16,572 nucleotides of DNA, from NCBI GenBank assembly GCA_001598975.1, contig BBXU01001906.1, positions 1 to 16,572 on the forward strand, written 5' to 3'. The notes beneath the pieces are model-generated. The model was not told where the DNA came from. It ran no database searches and worked only from the letters and a program-made list of their open reading frames with translations. The position numbers and the translations under genes were made by a program. This DNA is from Parachlorella kessleri. Its lineage: Eukaryota; Chlorophyta; Trebouxiophyceae; Chlorellales; Chlorellaceae. Of the stretch, positions 8,525-16,572 are shown one piece after another; position 1 is the stretch's first letter; each line of letters begins with the position of its first letter.

Positions 8525-11500
8525 ATGGTCAAGCTTGTACTGCTGCTGGCAGTCCTTGGCTGGTGCTTAGGAGTGAGGGCCGATGGCCCCTTTGCTAACG
8601 TGAAAGCCAGGTATGCCTCTCTTTTGGCAGTTGCTTTGGTGCGAGCTTGGAGCGGCTAGCGAGGCACCAGGCTAGCAGGTGCTGGACTTTGCCAGTGTTG
8701 GGCGGGCTGTAGTGTGGACACAAACCATGCCCACGGCTGTTTCTTCGGCCAGCAAGGCAGACTACAAGTCTCCAGGCCAGCCATGCCCCTCCGCGTGGGT
8801 ACACTTACAAGCTCTGGGAGTATTCTTGACCTTGGACCTTGGGGCCAGTAGCAGCGTGGCAGCGCCAGCGCTACCAGCAGTGCCACCTCGCTCTTTGCTC
8901 CCGAGTGTGGTCCTGCACACGGCTGAGCCTGGCTGCTCCCTGCCTGCTGCCCGCAGTAGCACCCAGGACACGGGGAATGGTCCTTACATAGGGGCCGGCT
9001 GTGCCAGCCGACCACCGGCCCAGCGGCCCGACTGCTGTGCACAGAAGACTTCATTCGATATCTACGACCCCATTTGTGACATCAACCCTGACTGCGCCTC
9101 ATGGCCCCCGGCACACCAGATGAAGTGCTGTAAGGTAGGGCCAGGGTAGACCTTCCACATTACCTTCCTCCTGTAGGGCTCCCAGGCCTGACCTTGTTTG
9201 TATAGTGCCACACCAGCCAGCCGGGTCAGCAAACTACCTTGCTTAGGGAACGAACGAAGAAGCCGTCGATACCAGTAGCTTGCTGCTAAGGTTGCCTGAT
9301 AGAATTGCCGTTGAGAGGGGTCCCTCCCAATGTGATTGCTGGCGCTGCAGGTTCCTGTGACCGTTATGCCTACACTCCGACACAGGCTGCTGCATTGCCA
9401 CCATCCTTAGCTTGCCATGCCCACCCCGCCCATCCCAGCATGGTTTCTGTCTTGCTACCTTGCAGGACAAAGTGACCGCCAGCACCTACAGCACAGACAC
9501 CGTCTGTATGATCATCCTGGGCTGTGCCAGCTGGTCCCAAGGCAGCAAGGACTGGACCTCCTGCTGCGACAGGAAGGCTGCGGCGGGGGTTCACGACGAA
9601 GGCTGCCCAGATGACTGGCCGGGGGATGCCTGCGGGGCCAAGGACGGCGATGCCAAGAACGGCTGCTGCAGCAGCAAGGCAAACAAAGGGATATACGATC
9701 CTGGGTGCGACATGGGGGAGAAGTGCTCGACCTGGCCCCCACAGCACCGCAAGGTGAGGCTCCTGTGGTTGCATAAGTGTGCGTAGTGTGTGTGCCTAGT
9801 TTTAGCAGGTGTGGGCAGCAGCGGCAAGGTAAGGCTCTGTTGTAGTTGGTGTGCAGTGTGTAATGGGTGTGTGGGTTGCAGCACCGCAAGGTGGGACTTG
9901 GTGCGCCTCTACAGACTCAGCGAAGGAGGGGTCAGGGCGTTTGGGGGCCTCCTGCTGCGCGCTGTGCTGAGGTGCCGGTCGCGACATGTGGTGTATGATG
10001 TCATGATGAGGTCATGACTCTGTCGTGATACCTGCAGGAGTGCTGTGATGCCAAGGCTGCCAAGAAGATGAGCGATGGGGCGTGCAACATAAGCACCAGC
10101 ACTGACTGCTCTAAGGTGAGGCTGGTGGGTTGGAGCCCACAGGCGAAGCAGTAGTGGCGGATCTTTTTCAAGGGTTGCTAACAGCCGTGCAAGAGCTGGC
10201 ACATGCAGGTTGGCAGGCACCCTGTGATTGTTGTGGGGGGTTACAGGAAGGATGCTCATGTCTCATGTGGCTGGATACTCGAGTGTAAGTCCATGGCGCC
10301 GACCTGCTCTACTGTTGCAATGTCAAATTTGGTGGATTCGCAGCTCCGTCATCTACCTCTGTTGCTGTCCCAGGTTGACAGCGGCAACCTGCCCTGCTGT
10401 TACATTGTCAAGGACTCTTGGATCTAAAACGACACTGTTTTTCTACAATCCCAGGTTGATGGCGACAACCTGCTCTACTGCTGCATTGTCAAGGACGATG
10501 CCCATGTGTGGGACGCAGCCTGCTCCTCTGCTGGCTTCTGTTCTTCGGACTTCTTTTCCCTACCCAAGTGAGTAGGCCATTTGGTCTGTTTGGTCTATTC
10601 TGCATGGAAGTTGCACAACCCCAGCCTGCTCCCCAACTGGCAACTGAACCTCTGCTCTTGACCAACCCTTCCAAACTGTGTGCACGGTTGCATCCCTTCC
10701 CCAGACTCACAGGAGAGGCCTGCTCATGTCTGCTTCCTACTCAACGCCCTTCCATGCCAGTGTCTCTCACCAAGTTGTGCCGCCCGCAGGGTTGCCAACA
10801 ACAACAAGATGTACTTCCTGGGCTATTCTGACTCCACCGCCGCAAGCTTGGCCGGTTCGTTCTGCAAGACCAATGGCTACACAGGGGCTGGCACAACAGT
10901 CAAGGTAGGCATGGCATGAAGCAGTGCTTTGGCTGCAGCCTCACAGGCTCACAGTAGCATGCCGCATGGGTGGCAGAAAGTGACCAGCAATGCAGTGTTT
11001 GCCCCTATGGGGTTTTGTCTGTGTCTGAGCCAGCTGCATGCCCATTTGATAATAAGTGCCCCCATGATGACTTTGCATGCATTGGCTCAGGCGTGAGTCA
11101 TTGCGTCATGCTGGTGTCATGCGGTCTGTAGGTGACATTACCAGACGGGCGGGCGTCCCAAGCCGACCAGTGGCGGACGTACAATGAGGAAGCCAAGGAT
11201 AAAGTGTGCCAGGGCGCAGCGTGCGTGGCATATGGCGTGATAGAGTGCGTCAAGGCCAACGCCAAGCCGCTGGGCAAGTCGTGGGGCGAGAACATCGGCT
11301 GCTACAACTCAGGTGGGCAGCTGCTGTGCGGGTGGCCAGCCAGGCCAAGCCAGAGCCCCCGGCATATCTACTGTCAGAATGTTGAGCCCACATACCTTCG
11401 GTGGTACAAGGTTCATCAAATGACCTGTAAACCTTGCTTAGAGTAGACTCATAGCCCATCACCTTGCCATCAGGCGCTGAGCACAATGGTTGTCATACTG

Positions 11501-11778
11501 TCCATCTCCCCCGTCCTCTGCTAATTGCCAACCCGTGGTACGTGTGTGCTGCAGGCATGTACAACATTGGCAACGGTAACAGCGGCAGCGGCAACCACGG
11601 CAATGGCAACAGCGGCTCAGTAAATGTTGGGGACGGCAACTCAGGCGCCAACAATATTGGCGACGGCAACTCGCTTTCAGAGTTCTTCGGTACCAGGAAT
11701 CAACCCTACAGGTGTTCAGATCTCTGGGGCACTGCACTTTCCACACATGCTTGCTTGAATAAGATTTGTGGTTGTTAA
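8525..11778 (+). CDS. secreted Cys-rich repeat protein with NxGxGNS decapeptide array (8 exons)
   Basis: Exons: 8525-8610, 8957-9134, 9466-9753, 10038-10115, 10455-10567, 10790-10904, 11132-11312, 11555-11778. All phases agree, giving 420 residues. The N terminus MVKLVLLLAVLGWCLGVRA is a clear signal peptide, which fixes the start. Residues 44-233 form six tandem repeats with the pattern C-x(10-12)-CC-x(12-14)-C, spaced 5-8 residues apart; several contain SWPP and YDPxC. Residues about 249-346 form a separate domain with a few more cysteines that I do not recognise. Residues 350-389 are four decapeptides of form N-[IHV]-G-[ND]-G-N-S, then a short Cys-containing tail. Likely an extracellular or wall protein held by disulfides; this is inference. 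Several introns carry decayed exon copies, so repeat number may be labile. No named family recognised. Confidence 0.85.
9351..9425 (+). pseudogene. degenerate copy of exon 3 start of the Cys-repeat gene
   Basis: After an intact acceptor (GGCGCTGCAG) the sequence follows the beginning of real exon 3 (9466) through shared blocks GTGACCG, CCTACA, GACAC, CATCCT and TGCCA in the same order and spacing. Read in phase it reaches a TAG at 9408-9410. The copy starts 115 nt before the real exon, so it is also out of register with it. Confidence 0.65.
9742..9895 (+). repeat. triplicated exon 3 donor end
   Basis: The 3' end of exon 3 and its donor (CAGCACCGCAAG followed by GTGAGGCT, junction after 9753) recur as CAGCAGCGGCAAG followed by GTAAGGCT (junction after 9828) and CAGCACCGCAAG followed by GTGGGACT (junction after 9890). 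Spacings are 75 and 62 nt, and the intervening GTGTGTG-rich intron sequence is also similar. The copies look like potential alternative donors. Confidence 0.65.
10289..10427 (+). pseudogene. two degenerate copies of exon 5 of the Cys-repeat gene
   Basis: Copy 1 (from 10289) and copy 2 (from 10374) precede real exon 5 (10455) at 85- and 81-nt spacing. By hand count about 32 and 35 of 42 bases match the exon, including the region encoding LLYCC and IVKD. Copy 1 has lost its acceptor. Copy 2 keeps TCCCAG but runs in phase into TAA at 10425-10427. If copy 2 were spliced in, it would truncate the protein. Confidence 0.75.
11563..11682 (+). repeat. four 30-nt units encoding NxGxGNS decapeptides
   Basis: Four consecutive 30-nt units in the last exon encode decapeptides with consensus N-[IHV]-G-[ND]-G-N-S-[GL]-[SA]-x. 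The spacing matches the NxGxGNxG decapeptide pattern known from mycobacterial MPTR proteins, though similarity may be convergent. The fourth unit has drifted at positions 8-10. Confidence 0.85.
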
Positions 11779-12785
11779 GACGAGCAAGTCCGAGGATGTG
11801 CCTCCTCACTGTGCCACAGGGTATAGACTCTCAAACAGCAAAGTTTGGCAAGGATATATGCCACTATAGTTAGCAGGCGACATAACTCTGAGCCAGCTCA
11901 CTGTCTGCGACTCTTACTCACGAGTGGGTAGTTGTGTGTGCTGTGCAGAATATGAGTCACGCAGCGGGGCACACACCTCTGTCCGAGTATCAGTTATCCT
12001 GAGCAGCCGCCCATGTGATCCGCGAAGGCTTCTCGGTGTGCCCTCCCTTCTTATGTTCCTTAGTACTATCTGGTACGAAATGGTCTTGACACAACATTAG
12101 TAGTAACTTGTGCACCTGTACTCTTTAGACTTTTTTAGTGAGCCACGCAAACTTTCTATGTGTGGTCGGCTTTGTTAACTGCGTTTCTGATAGCGGCAGC
12201 TCGTTTTCACCCGGATCCTCCTTCAGTTCCTGCTTTCCACCTTCATCGCTGCGGCAGGGGTTGAAATCTTACCCCACTGTTGCCCTCAGGCTCGCTTATG
12301 AACTGGTTGCACTTAGACCTGCTACTGCTGGGCACCTGCAGGCCCTTTTTTGGTCATTTGGCTGCAGTCCGCCGGTAGAGCACAGTGTAACACAGCTGGC
12401 AACTGCTCGATAAGGGTTCTAATGCCATTGAGAACAGGGTGCCGTGAGGCTCTCCTGACAGCTTCTGCATCCCAGTGCTGGATATGGTGTCAGCGTGCGG
12501 CCTGCCATCAGCTGGGAAGGGCTGATCATGCTGCAGCTAGTACCCCGCTACCAGCAACGATTCACTGCCCCTCACCTCACGCCAGCAAGTTACAAATGGG
12601 GCATTGAAGGCAGTCTGGCATGCAAGCGTACAGGCAGATGCCGACTCTGTGCCCCTTGCGAGCGGCTGGGGCCGCTGGGGTTCTCTGCAATTTGGATAAG
12701 CTTGGAAGCCCGGCCGGCAAAGTGTCACACACTTGGGACCAGCTGCTGCTGCTGCTAGTGCTGGCGTCTTGACTGGTAGTGGTTT
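11779..12785. other. intergenic region, nothing recognised
   Basis: Downstream of the secreted-protein gene I find no exon with recognisable motif, no clear polyadenylation motif near the stop, and no RNA gene. Open frames between 12138 and 12758 have no family signature and lack consistent codon bias. Confidence 0.45.
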
Positions 12786-12805
12786 GCCGCAACAATCTCT
12801 CTGGC

Positions 12806-12993
12806 ATGCCCACGGACCTGTTGCACCAAATTTTGAAAGACTTGTTTCCTTCACCTGGAGTATGTGTTAGACTTTGCAATGCTGACTGCTCTCAGGGCGC
12901 AGAACCTTACAGTTGCACCGCCTCTTCTCCAAGTCCGCAGTGGTGCAAGTTTACAAGGACAACTGCAACGGGAGCCAGCTGTTCATTGTCCAG
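12806..12993 (+). pseudogene. left-arm copy of small coding sequence, frameshifted
   Basis: It begins MPTDLLHQILKDLF, which has the look of an F-box-like start (P-x-D-L-L-x-x-I-L). The segment matching the other arm, LHRLFSKS...YKDNCNG, lies in another frame, so this copy is broken between about 12850 and 12904. Family assignment is tentative. Confidence 0.4.
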
Positions 12994-13036
12994 AAGCTCC
13001 TGCACCGTACGCCCCCACGGTGTCCAGGTCGCGCAG

Positions 13037-13264
13037 CTAGCAGGACTGGACGATCTGGATGCCGTTGCAACTGTCTTTGTAGAGTTGCAGCACCTCGGAC
13101 TTGGAGAAGAGGCGGTGCAACTGTAAGGTCCTGCTCTCTTCGAGCAAGTCAGCAAGGCATAGTCTAACACGTACTAGAAGTGGTTCACAACAGTGTCCGC
13201 TTGTGAACACATAAAGGGAAGAAAACAAGTCTATGAAAGGTGGGTGCAACAGGTCCGTGGTCAT
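13037..13264 (-). CDS. right-arm copy: small open frame of unknown function
   Basis: On the minus strand a 75-codon frame starts MTTDLLHPPFIDLF and runs continuously through the LHRLFSKSEVLQLYKDSC segment shared with the left arm. Compared with the left copy it carries an extra stretch of about 38 nt that contains its own small hairpin. It may be the better-preserved copy of a fragment of a larger gene located elsewhere; no start context or promoter supports independent expression. Product unknown, possibly F-box-like at its N terminus. Confidence 0.25.
   Translation of the reverse strand: MTTDLLHPPFIDLFSSLYVFTSGHCCEPLLVRVRLCLADLLEESRTLQLHRLFSKSEVLQLYKDSCNGIQIVQSC
13183..13208. repeat. small hairpin insertion in right arm
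   Basis: GTTCACAA (13183-13190) and TTGTGAAC (13201-13208) form an 8-bp stem with a 10-nt loop. The surrounding block of about 38 nt is absent from the left arm and is flanked by near-identical octamers, read on the minus strand as TATGTGTT and TACGTGTT, resembling a target-site duplication. Confidence 0.5.
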
Positions 13265-13281
13265 GCCGGCCGTGTTGCAGC

Positions 13282-13572
13282 GTCCAGCATGCCTTTCAAT
13301 GCCAAGCTAGAGTTGTCATGCTGTTCCAGTCTTGTCATGCTGTTCTAGTGAGCCATTGAGCTGAGTTGGCATGACGTATGCATGGTACCGAAGCGGCAGT
13401 ACACAGAAACGCCATGTTGTGACCTTGCTTGCGGTGCTCTCACGCTCGATTTCGTAAGCTCGCGTGAATTCCGACAGTGTCCTGCTGCTGCCGACTGCTG
13501 CACTATCCTGTGTGAACCTTGGTTCCCAGTGCGTATCTCCGTTCCCGTGTGGAGTATTAACGCTTTAACGAA
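13282..13572. promoter_or_regulatory. upstream region of zinc-finger/UBA gene with 19-bp tandem repeat
   Basis: Two adjacent 19-nt units (13313-13331 and 13332-13350) share TTGTCATGCTGTTC and differ at two places. They lie about 220-260 nt upstream of the ATG at 13573. The rest shows no TATA box. A promoter role is inferred only from position. Confidence 0.35.
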
Positions 13573-16552
13573 ATGCCTTATCCGAAAACCTTAGCTTCTG
13601 AGGCCACGGGCAAAGGGCAGGATGAGCAAGCTCGAAGCGTTTGCGGTGTATGTGGCAAGGAGGTGGAAGCAAGTGAAGAACATGTTGTAGGTAAGTAGCT
13701 TGAAGGATTCAACAGGCAAACTGGGCGTGTACTGCTGCAGCGGTGGGGACTTTTTCAGTACTTTGCGGGTTGTGCCATGCTTCTCGTTCATCTGGCTCTA
13801 TCAGTCAACTTATCTGCAGCGCTCATGGCCAGCTTAAACATCTGAAATGCGGAGCATGACCTGACATGGTTGAGAGAGAGAGTCATTGTCCCTCACCTCG
13901 TAGCCTCCCAGGCGTCACTGAACCGGCGCTTTGGTGAGAGGCAGCCTTTATGTGAGATATCAACCTTCATATGAAGGCTGTGCTACCAGGGTAAGTTGCG
14001 GTCAGTGAAACTCTTGCTCCTGCAGGCCACTGCGCCAAGTGTGGCGCAGCACCCTACCACTCAGAGTGTGTGGCAGCCTTGCAAGCCCGCGCAGAAACCC
14101 ACAACTCAAGATGCCGGGAAAAGCAGCTGGTGCGTGGTGGGAGACACTGCAAGGGTCACGTGCTCCTCTCTTTGACTTCGCCTGGCTACCATGGTGCCAA
14201 GCCCTGGGCAGCAAGCACCTCTAGTTCTACCTGCCTTGCAGAGCCGGTTGTGCCCAGCACCAAGTCTTTACATGCATCATCTATTCCAAGTTCCCGTCTA
14301 TTTTGCACTTTGCCTACCTCAGCTGCCAGCAATAGCCGTTCTGGCTTTCTCCTCCACTCCTTCCTGTATGCAACTAACAAGATTCGTATGCTCGGTTCCA
14401 CCTTCCCTCCCAGGTAAAAGCCAAGCACCATCCTGAGCAAGTCCTTGTGCGCATGAGCTGCGCGGCCTGGCTGTACAAGGGCCACGATTATGAGGACCGT
14501 TGCAACGGTGGGCGCTCGCGGCCCATGACAGCGTGGCTGTGCTAAATTTGAATGGTTGACACCGGGAGGAAGAATCACACCACTCAGTAAAGGCCCAGCC
14601 TGAACAGACTGTGGGTGCATAATGGTTTAAGCTGAAGGCCAAAGCCGGCTAGCAGGCCTTCTGAAGTTGCATGCATGATCCCAGGTGGGTGCTGGCCGGC
14701 ATGAGTGCATGGCATGCGTAGCTCTGCCTGGCTGCAGGGAAGATTGTGCAAGCCAACATGGTGCGGCCCTTGAAACCCCCAGCACAGCCACCGCCCCAGT
14801 TGCCTCGCCCCGAGAGACAGGTTTCAGGGGGCGCCAACCAAAACCAAGCGCCGCCTGCTGCGGCGGATGGGGCCAATGCCAAGCTGCCCAAAAAGGCGCC
14901 AGCGCCCAAGAAGGCCCCCGCCCTTCCTAAAGTGCTTTCCAACGCGGGAGGTAGCAACCTAGTTCGCAAGGTTGCAGTCGCGGCTGGTGGGGCCAAATTG
15001 GCCTCAGGTAGAGGGGGGAACGATGCTGTCCCAGAAGGGAGTGGGAGTGCTTGGAGCACGGTGGGAGGCGGCACCAGCAGTGGTAAAGCCACCAGCAGGA
15101 ATCCGCCCCCGCCCGGCACGCTGCGCTTTGCTCCTGGGCAGCGCCCCAAGGAGCTCTCCATGTGCGTCAACTGGCGAGAGTATGGCGACTGCCACATCTA
15201 CAACTGCCCCTACTGCCATGGTCATGTGAGTCGGTGTGGGCCGGACGTGCGGTAGGCTGGAGGAGGTATGCCGGCTAGGTTTGGAAGCGGGGTACTTTAC
15301 TGTTGTAAGGAGTTTTGTTTGTGTGCTTTGCTTGGGCCTCTGTAGTTGCTGAAGCCAACATAGCCCTCAGAGGCCAGGGTGCAAACACGGCTATGCTGAG
15401 GCTGTCATGGCCACACCTGGGCTGTTCCTGCCTCCGCAAACTGTGGCCAATCAGCCGCCGGGTGCAGGAGGAGTTGGCGGAGAGGGAGAGGCTCTACACT
15501 GCCCATCAGGAGCGGCTTAAGTTGGAGAAACGTAAAAAGGAGCTGGAAGAGCACAAACGGCGCAAGCTGGAAGAGGAGGCTGGGGGTGGTCTGGGCCCAG
15601 CGCCTGCTGTGCCTGCTGGGCCACGGGGTGCCTGGGACCACCCAGGCGGCGCTGCTGCAGTGCTCGCAGCGCCTGCAGCTGCCCCTGGTACTGGTGCAAG
15701 TGGCGCTCAAGCTCGTCATGTGCACAGCGAAGTAGAAAGAGCTTTCATGAAGCTCTCAGATGCCTCGCTGAGCCTCATGCGAGAGTGAGTTATTCCCAGA
15801 ACATCCCAAGCTGGGAAGCCCGTCACTTGGCATCTTCTAGGACAGAAGCGTGTGATATGGTGTCAGGCCTTCAGTCTGTTTGCTATCCCTGCATGTTGAA
15901 GTTGGCATGTGGCTGGGATGCACCTTGTGTGGCATATGTGTGGGCAATGCGTGCTGCGAGACAGGTGGAGTCTGTCTACCCTGGCACACCCCACATGTGT
16001 CTTAATTTTTCCGCTTCCGCGCATTGCAGGCACAAGCGGCGCCATTGCCTTAGTACGCTTTTTGAGATGGGTTTTGACAGTGACACTGCCGAGGGCACCG
16101 CAAGGGCCACCGGCTGCGAGGCTGAGAAGGCTGTTCAGTTCTTGTTGGATGGGCGGAGCTATGTTGATGCACCCTTGCAGCCTGTGGATATCGCTGGGTA
16201 AGCTCCAACACGTGTGCACAGGCCAGGAGCCCTGTTGAGAGGGGTGTTTGCTCTTTGGGGAAAGCATGTCTTTTCCGCTGTGCAGGCAGGCCGGCGTCAT
16301 TTCTGTTGCCCACTGCAGCACGTCTCAGTTCATACCAACTAGTTTGGTGTTATTACTAAGTGTCATGGTACACATGGTGGGTAAGGGTATCTGTCCATGC
16401 TTTCTTGCAGCGAAGCTCAAGCCCTTCTGGCCACCGCGGCACATCTGGGGCTGGGCCCTGAAGATGTGGAGATGGAGCTTGTCATGGCTCAAGGCAACTG
16501 GGAAGCGGCTGCGGAGGTGCTGCAGAGCCGGGCTTTGGGAGGAGCTACGGAG
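13573..16552 (+). CDS. PHD/RING-like + CCCH zinc finger + UBA protein (partial, 7 exons seen)
   Basis: Exons: 13573-13690, 14026-14129, 14414-14507, 14738-15225, 15468-15784, 16030-16197, 16411-16552, then GTGAGT; 477 codons so far, continuing past the window. The start at 13573 is the first in-frame ATG. Residues 24-54 show C-x2-C-x14-C-x2-C-x5-H-x2-C, the first part of a PHD- or RING-like cross-brace, with further Cys at 69, 90 and 104. A Pro/Ala/Lys-rich linker follows, then a CCCH finger at 248-266 (C-x8-C-x4-C-x3-H) directly followed by GHEEL, a context common after CCCH fingers that supports the 15468 acceptor. Residues about 269-310 are a Glu/Lys/Arg coiled coil. Exon 6 encodes a UBA domain (LFEMGFDSDTA) and exon 7 a second UBA-like helical unit (GNWEAAAEVL). 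Combination suggests RNA- and ubiquitin-linked function, as inference. The exon 2 donor is ambiguous; 14129 keeps phase. Confidence 0.85.
13964..13977. repeat. 14-bp perfect palindrome in intron 1
   Basis: CCTTCATATGAAGG is self-complementary and lies about 50 nt before the exon 2 acceptor of the zinc-finger/UBA gene. It may fold in the pre-mRNA near the branch region; no function is known. Confidence 0.4.
15259..15303 (+). pseudogene. probable degenerate copy of exon 5 start in intron 4 of the zinc-finger/UBA gene
   Basis: GGAGGAG, TG-CGG, AGG and TAC-TACTG occur in the same order as in real exon 5 (15468 onward), with several small gaps. The acceptor position reads GGCTG where the real exon has GTGCAG. 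This alignment needs more gaps than the others and is less certain. Confidence 0.45.
16286..16330 (+). pseudogene. degenerate copy of exon 7 start in intron 6 of the zinc-finger/UBA gene
   Basis: After an intact acceptor (GCTGTGCAG) the blocks TTCTG, CCAC-like, GC-GCAC and TCT appear in the order of real exon 7 (16411), with a 3-nt insertion. The copy begins 125 nt before the exon, so its use as an alternative acceptor would shift frame. Confidence 0.55.
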
Positions 16553-16572
16553 GTGAGTGTGGCGGCTGGCGG

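Larger units (their letters stand above)
12786..13281. repeat. large imperfect fold-back (inverted repeat) with coding-like arms
   Basis: The left arm 12786-12993 and right arm 13046-13281 are inverted copies around a 52-nt loop (12994-13045). The core, 12904-12937 against 13096-13129, is a perfect 34-bp match; flanks match with scattered changes and small gaps. A transcript of either strand would fold into a long hairpin. Both arms encode the same small protein segment, with changes that often leave the residues alike (LHRLFSKS, YKD, CNG), so the structure looks like an inverted duplication of a coding sequence and not a random palindrome. Confidence 0.85.

Noticed and set aside
10621..10645. 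Copy of part of exon 5 in the following intron
   Set aside because: About 20 of 25 bases match but the block is short and Cys/CTG-rich; not convincing alone.
14130..14155. Exon 2 of the zinc-finger/UBA gene extended to a donor near 14153
   Set aside because: It would end in phase 1 and break the frame of exon 3, which is read VKAKHHPEQ; the donor after 14129 keeps phase.
14242..14281. Echo of exon 3 of the zinc-finger/UBA gene
   Set aside because: Needs a 10-nt gap and only about 60 percent agreement in the second half; too weak to list as a feature.
1..16572. tRNA, rRNA, CRISPR array or transposase gene
   Set aside because: No tRNA B-box with matching cloverleaf, no regular spaced repeats and no transposase or reverse transcriptase motifs were seen.

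Overview
The window looks like nuclear DNA of a green alga (Chlorophyta, probably Trebouxiophyceae-like). The evidence is moderate-to-high GC with GC-rich third codon positions, genes broken by many 100-500 nt introns with clean GTRAGY...YAG borders plus one GC-AG intron, an organellar mTERF-family protein, a eukaryotic beta-carbonic anhydrase and an algal-type secreted Cys-rich protein. Nothing bacterial (operons, Shine-Dalgarno sites, CRISPR) is present. All exon models were assembled by hand from splice signals, phase continuity and protein motifs. Every internal phase agrees, and the models total 1614, 1263 and 1431 coding nt for genes 1, 3 and 4.

Layout: 1-1260 no supportable gene. 1261-3064 gene 1, mTERF-like organellar protein (2 exons). 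3065-4081 intergenic, with a small hairpin near 3740. 4082-7457 gene 2, beta-carbonic anhydrase (8 exons) with the active-site motif CAETR instead of CxDSR. 7458-8524 3' flank of gene 2 and promoter/5' leader of gene 3. 8525-11778 gene 3, a secreted 420-residue protein (8 exons) with six four-cysteine repeats (C-x10-CC-x12-C) and a C-terminal array of four NxGxGNS decapeptides. 11779-12785 nothing recognised. 12786-13281 a large imperfect fold-back whose arms carry divergent inverted copies of a small coding sequence. 13282-13572 promoter region with a 19-bp tandem repeat. 13573-16552 gene 4, running off the window: a PHD/RING-like zinc finger, a CCCH finger, a charged coiled coil and two UBA-like domains.

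All four genes lie on the + strand, are transcribed separately and share no obvious pathway. The most striking feature is structural. In the three intron-rich genes, introns repeatedly contain degenerate copies of the exon that follows (gene 2 exons 3, 6, 7; gene 3 exons 3 and 5; gene 4 exons 5 and 7), and in one case copies of the preceding exon's donor end. Most have lost a splice site, shifted frame or gained a stop. One (6259-6364) keeps its acceptor and an open frame into the real exon. Together with the repeat architecture of gene 3, this suggests a locus, or genome, with frequent local exon duplication and decay.
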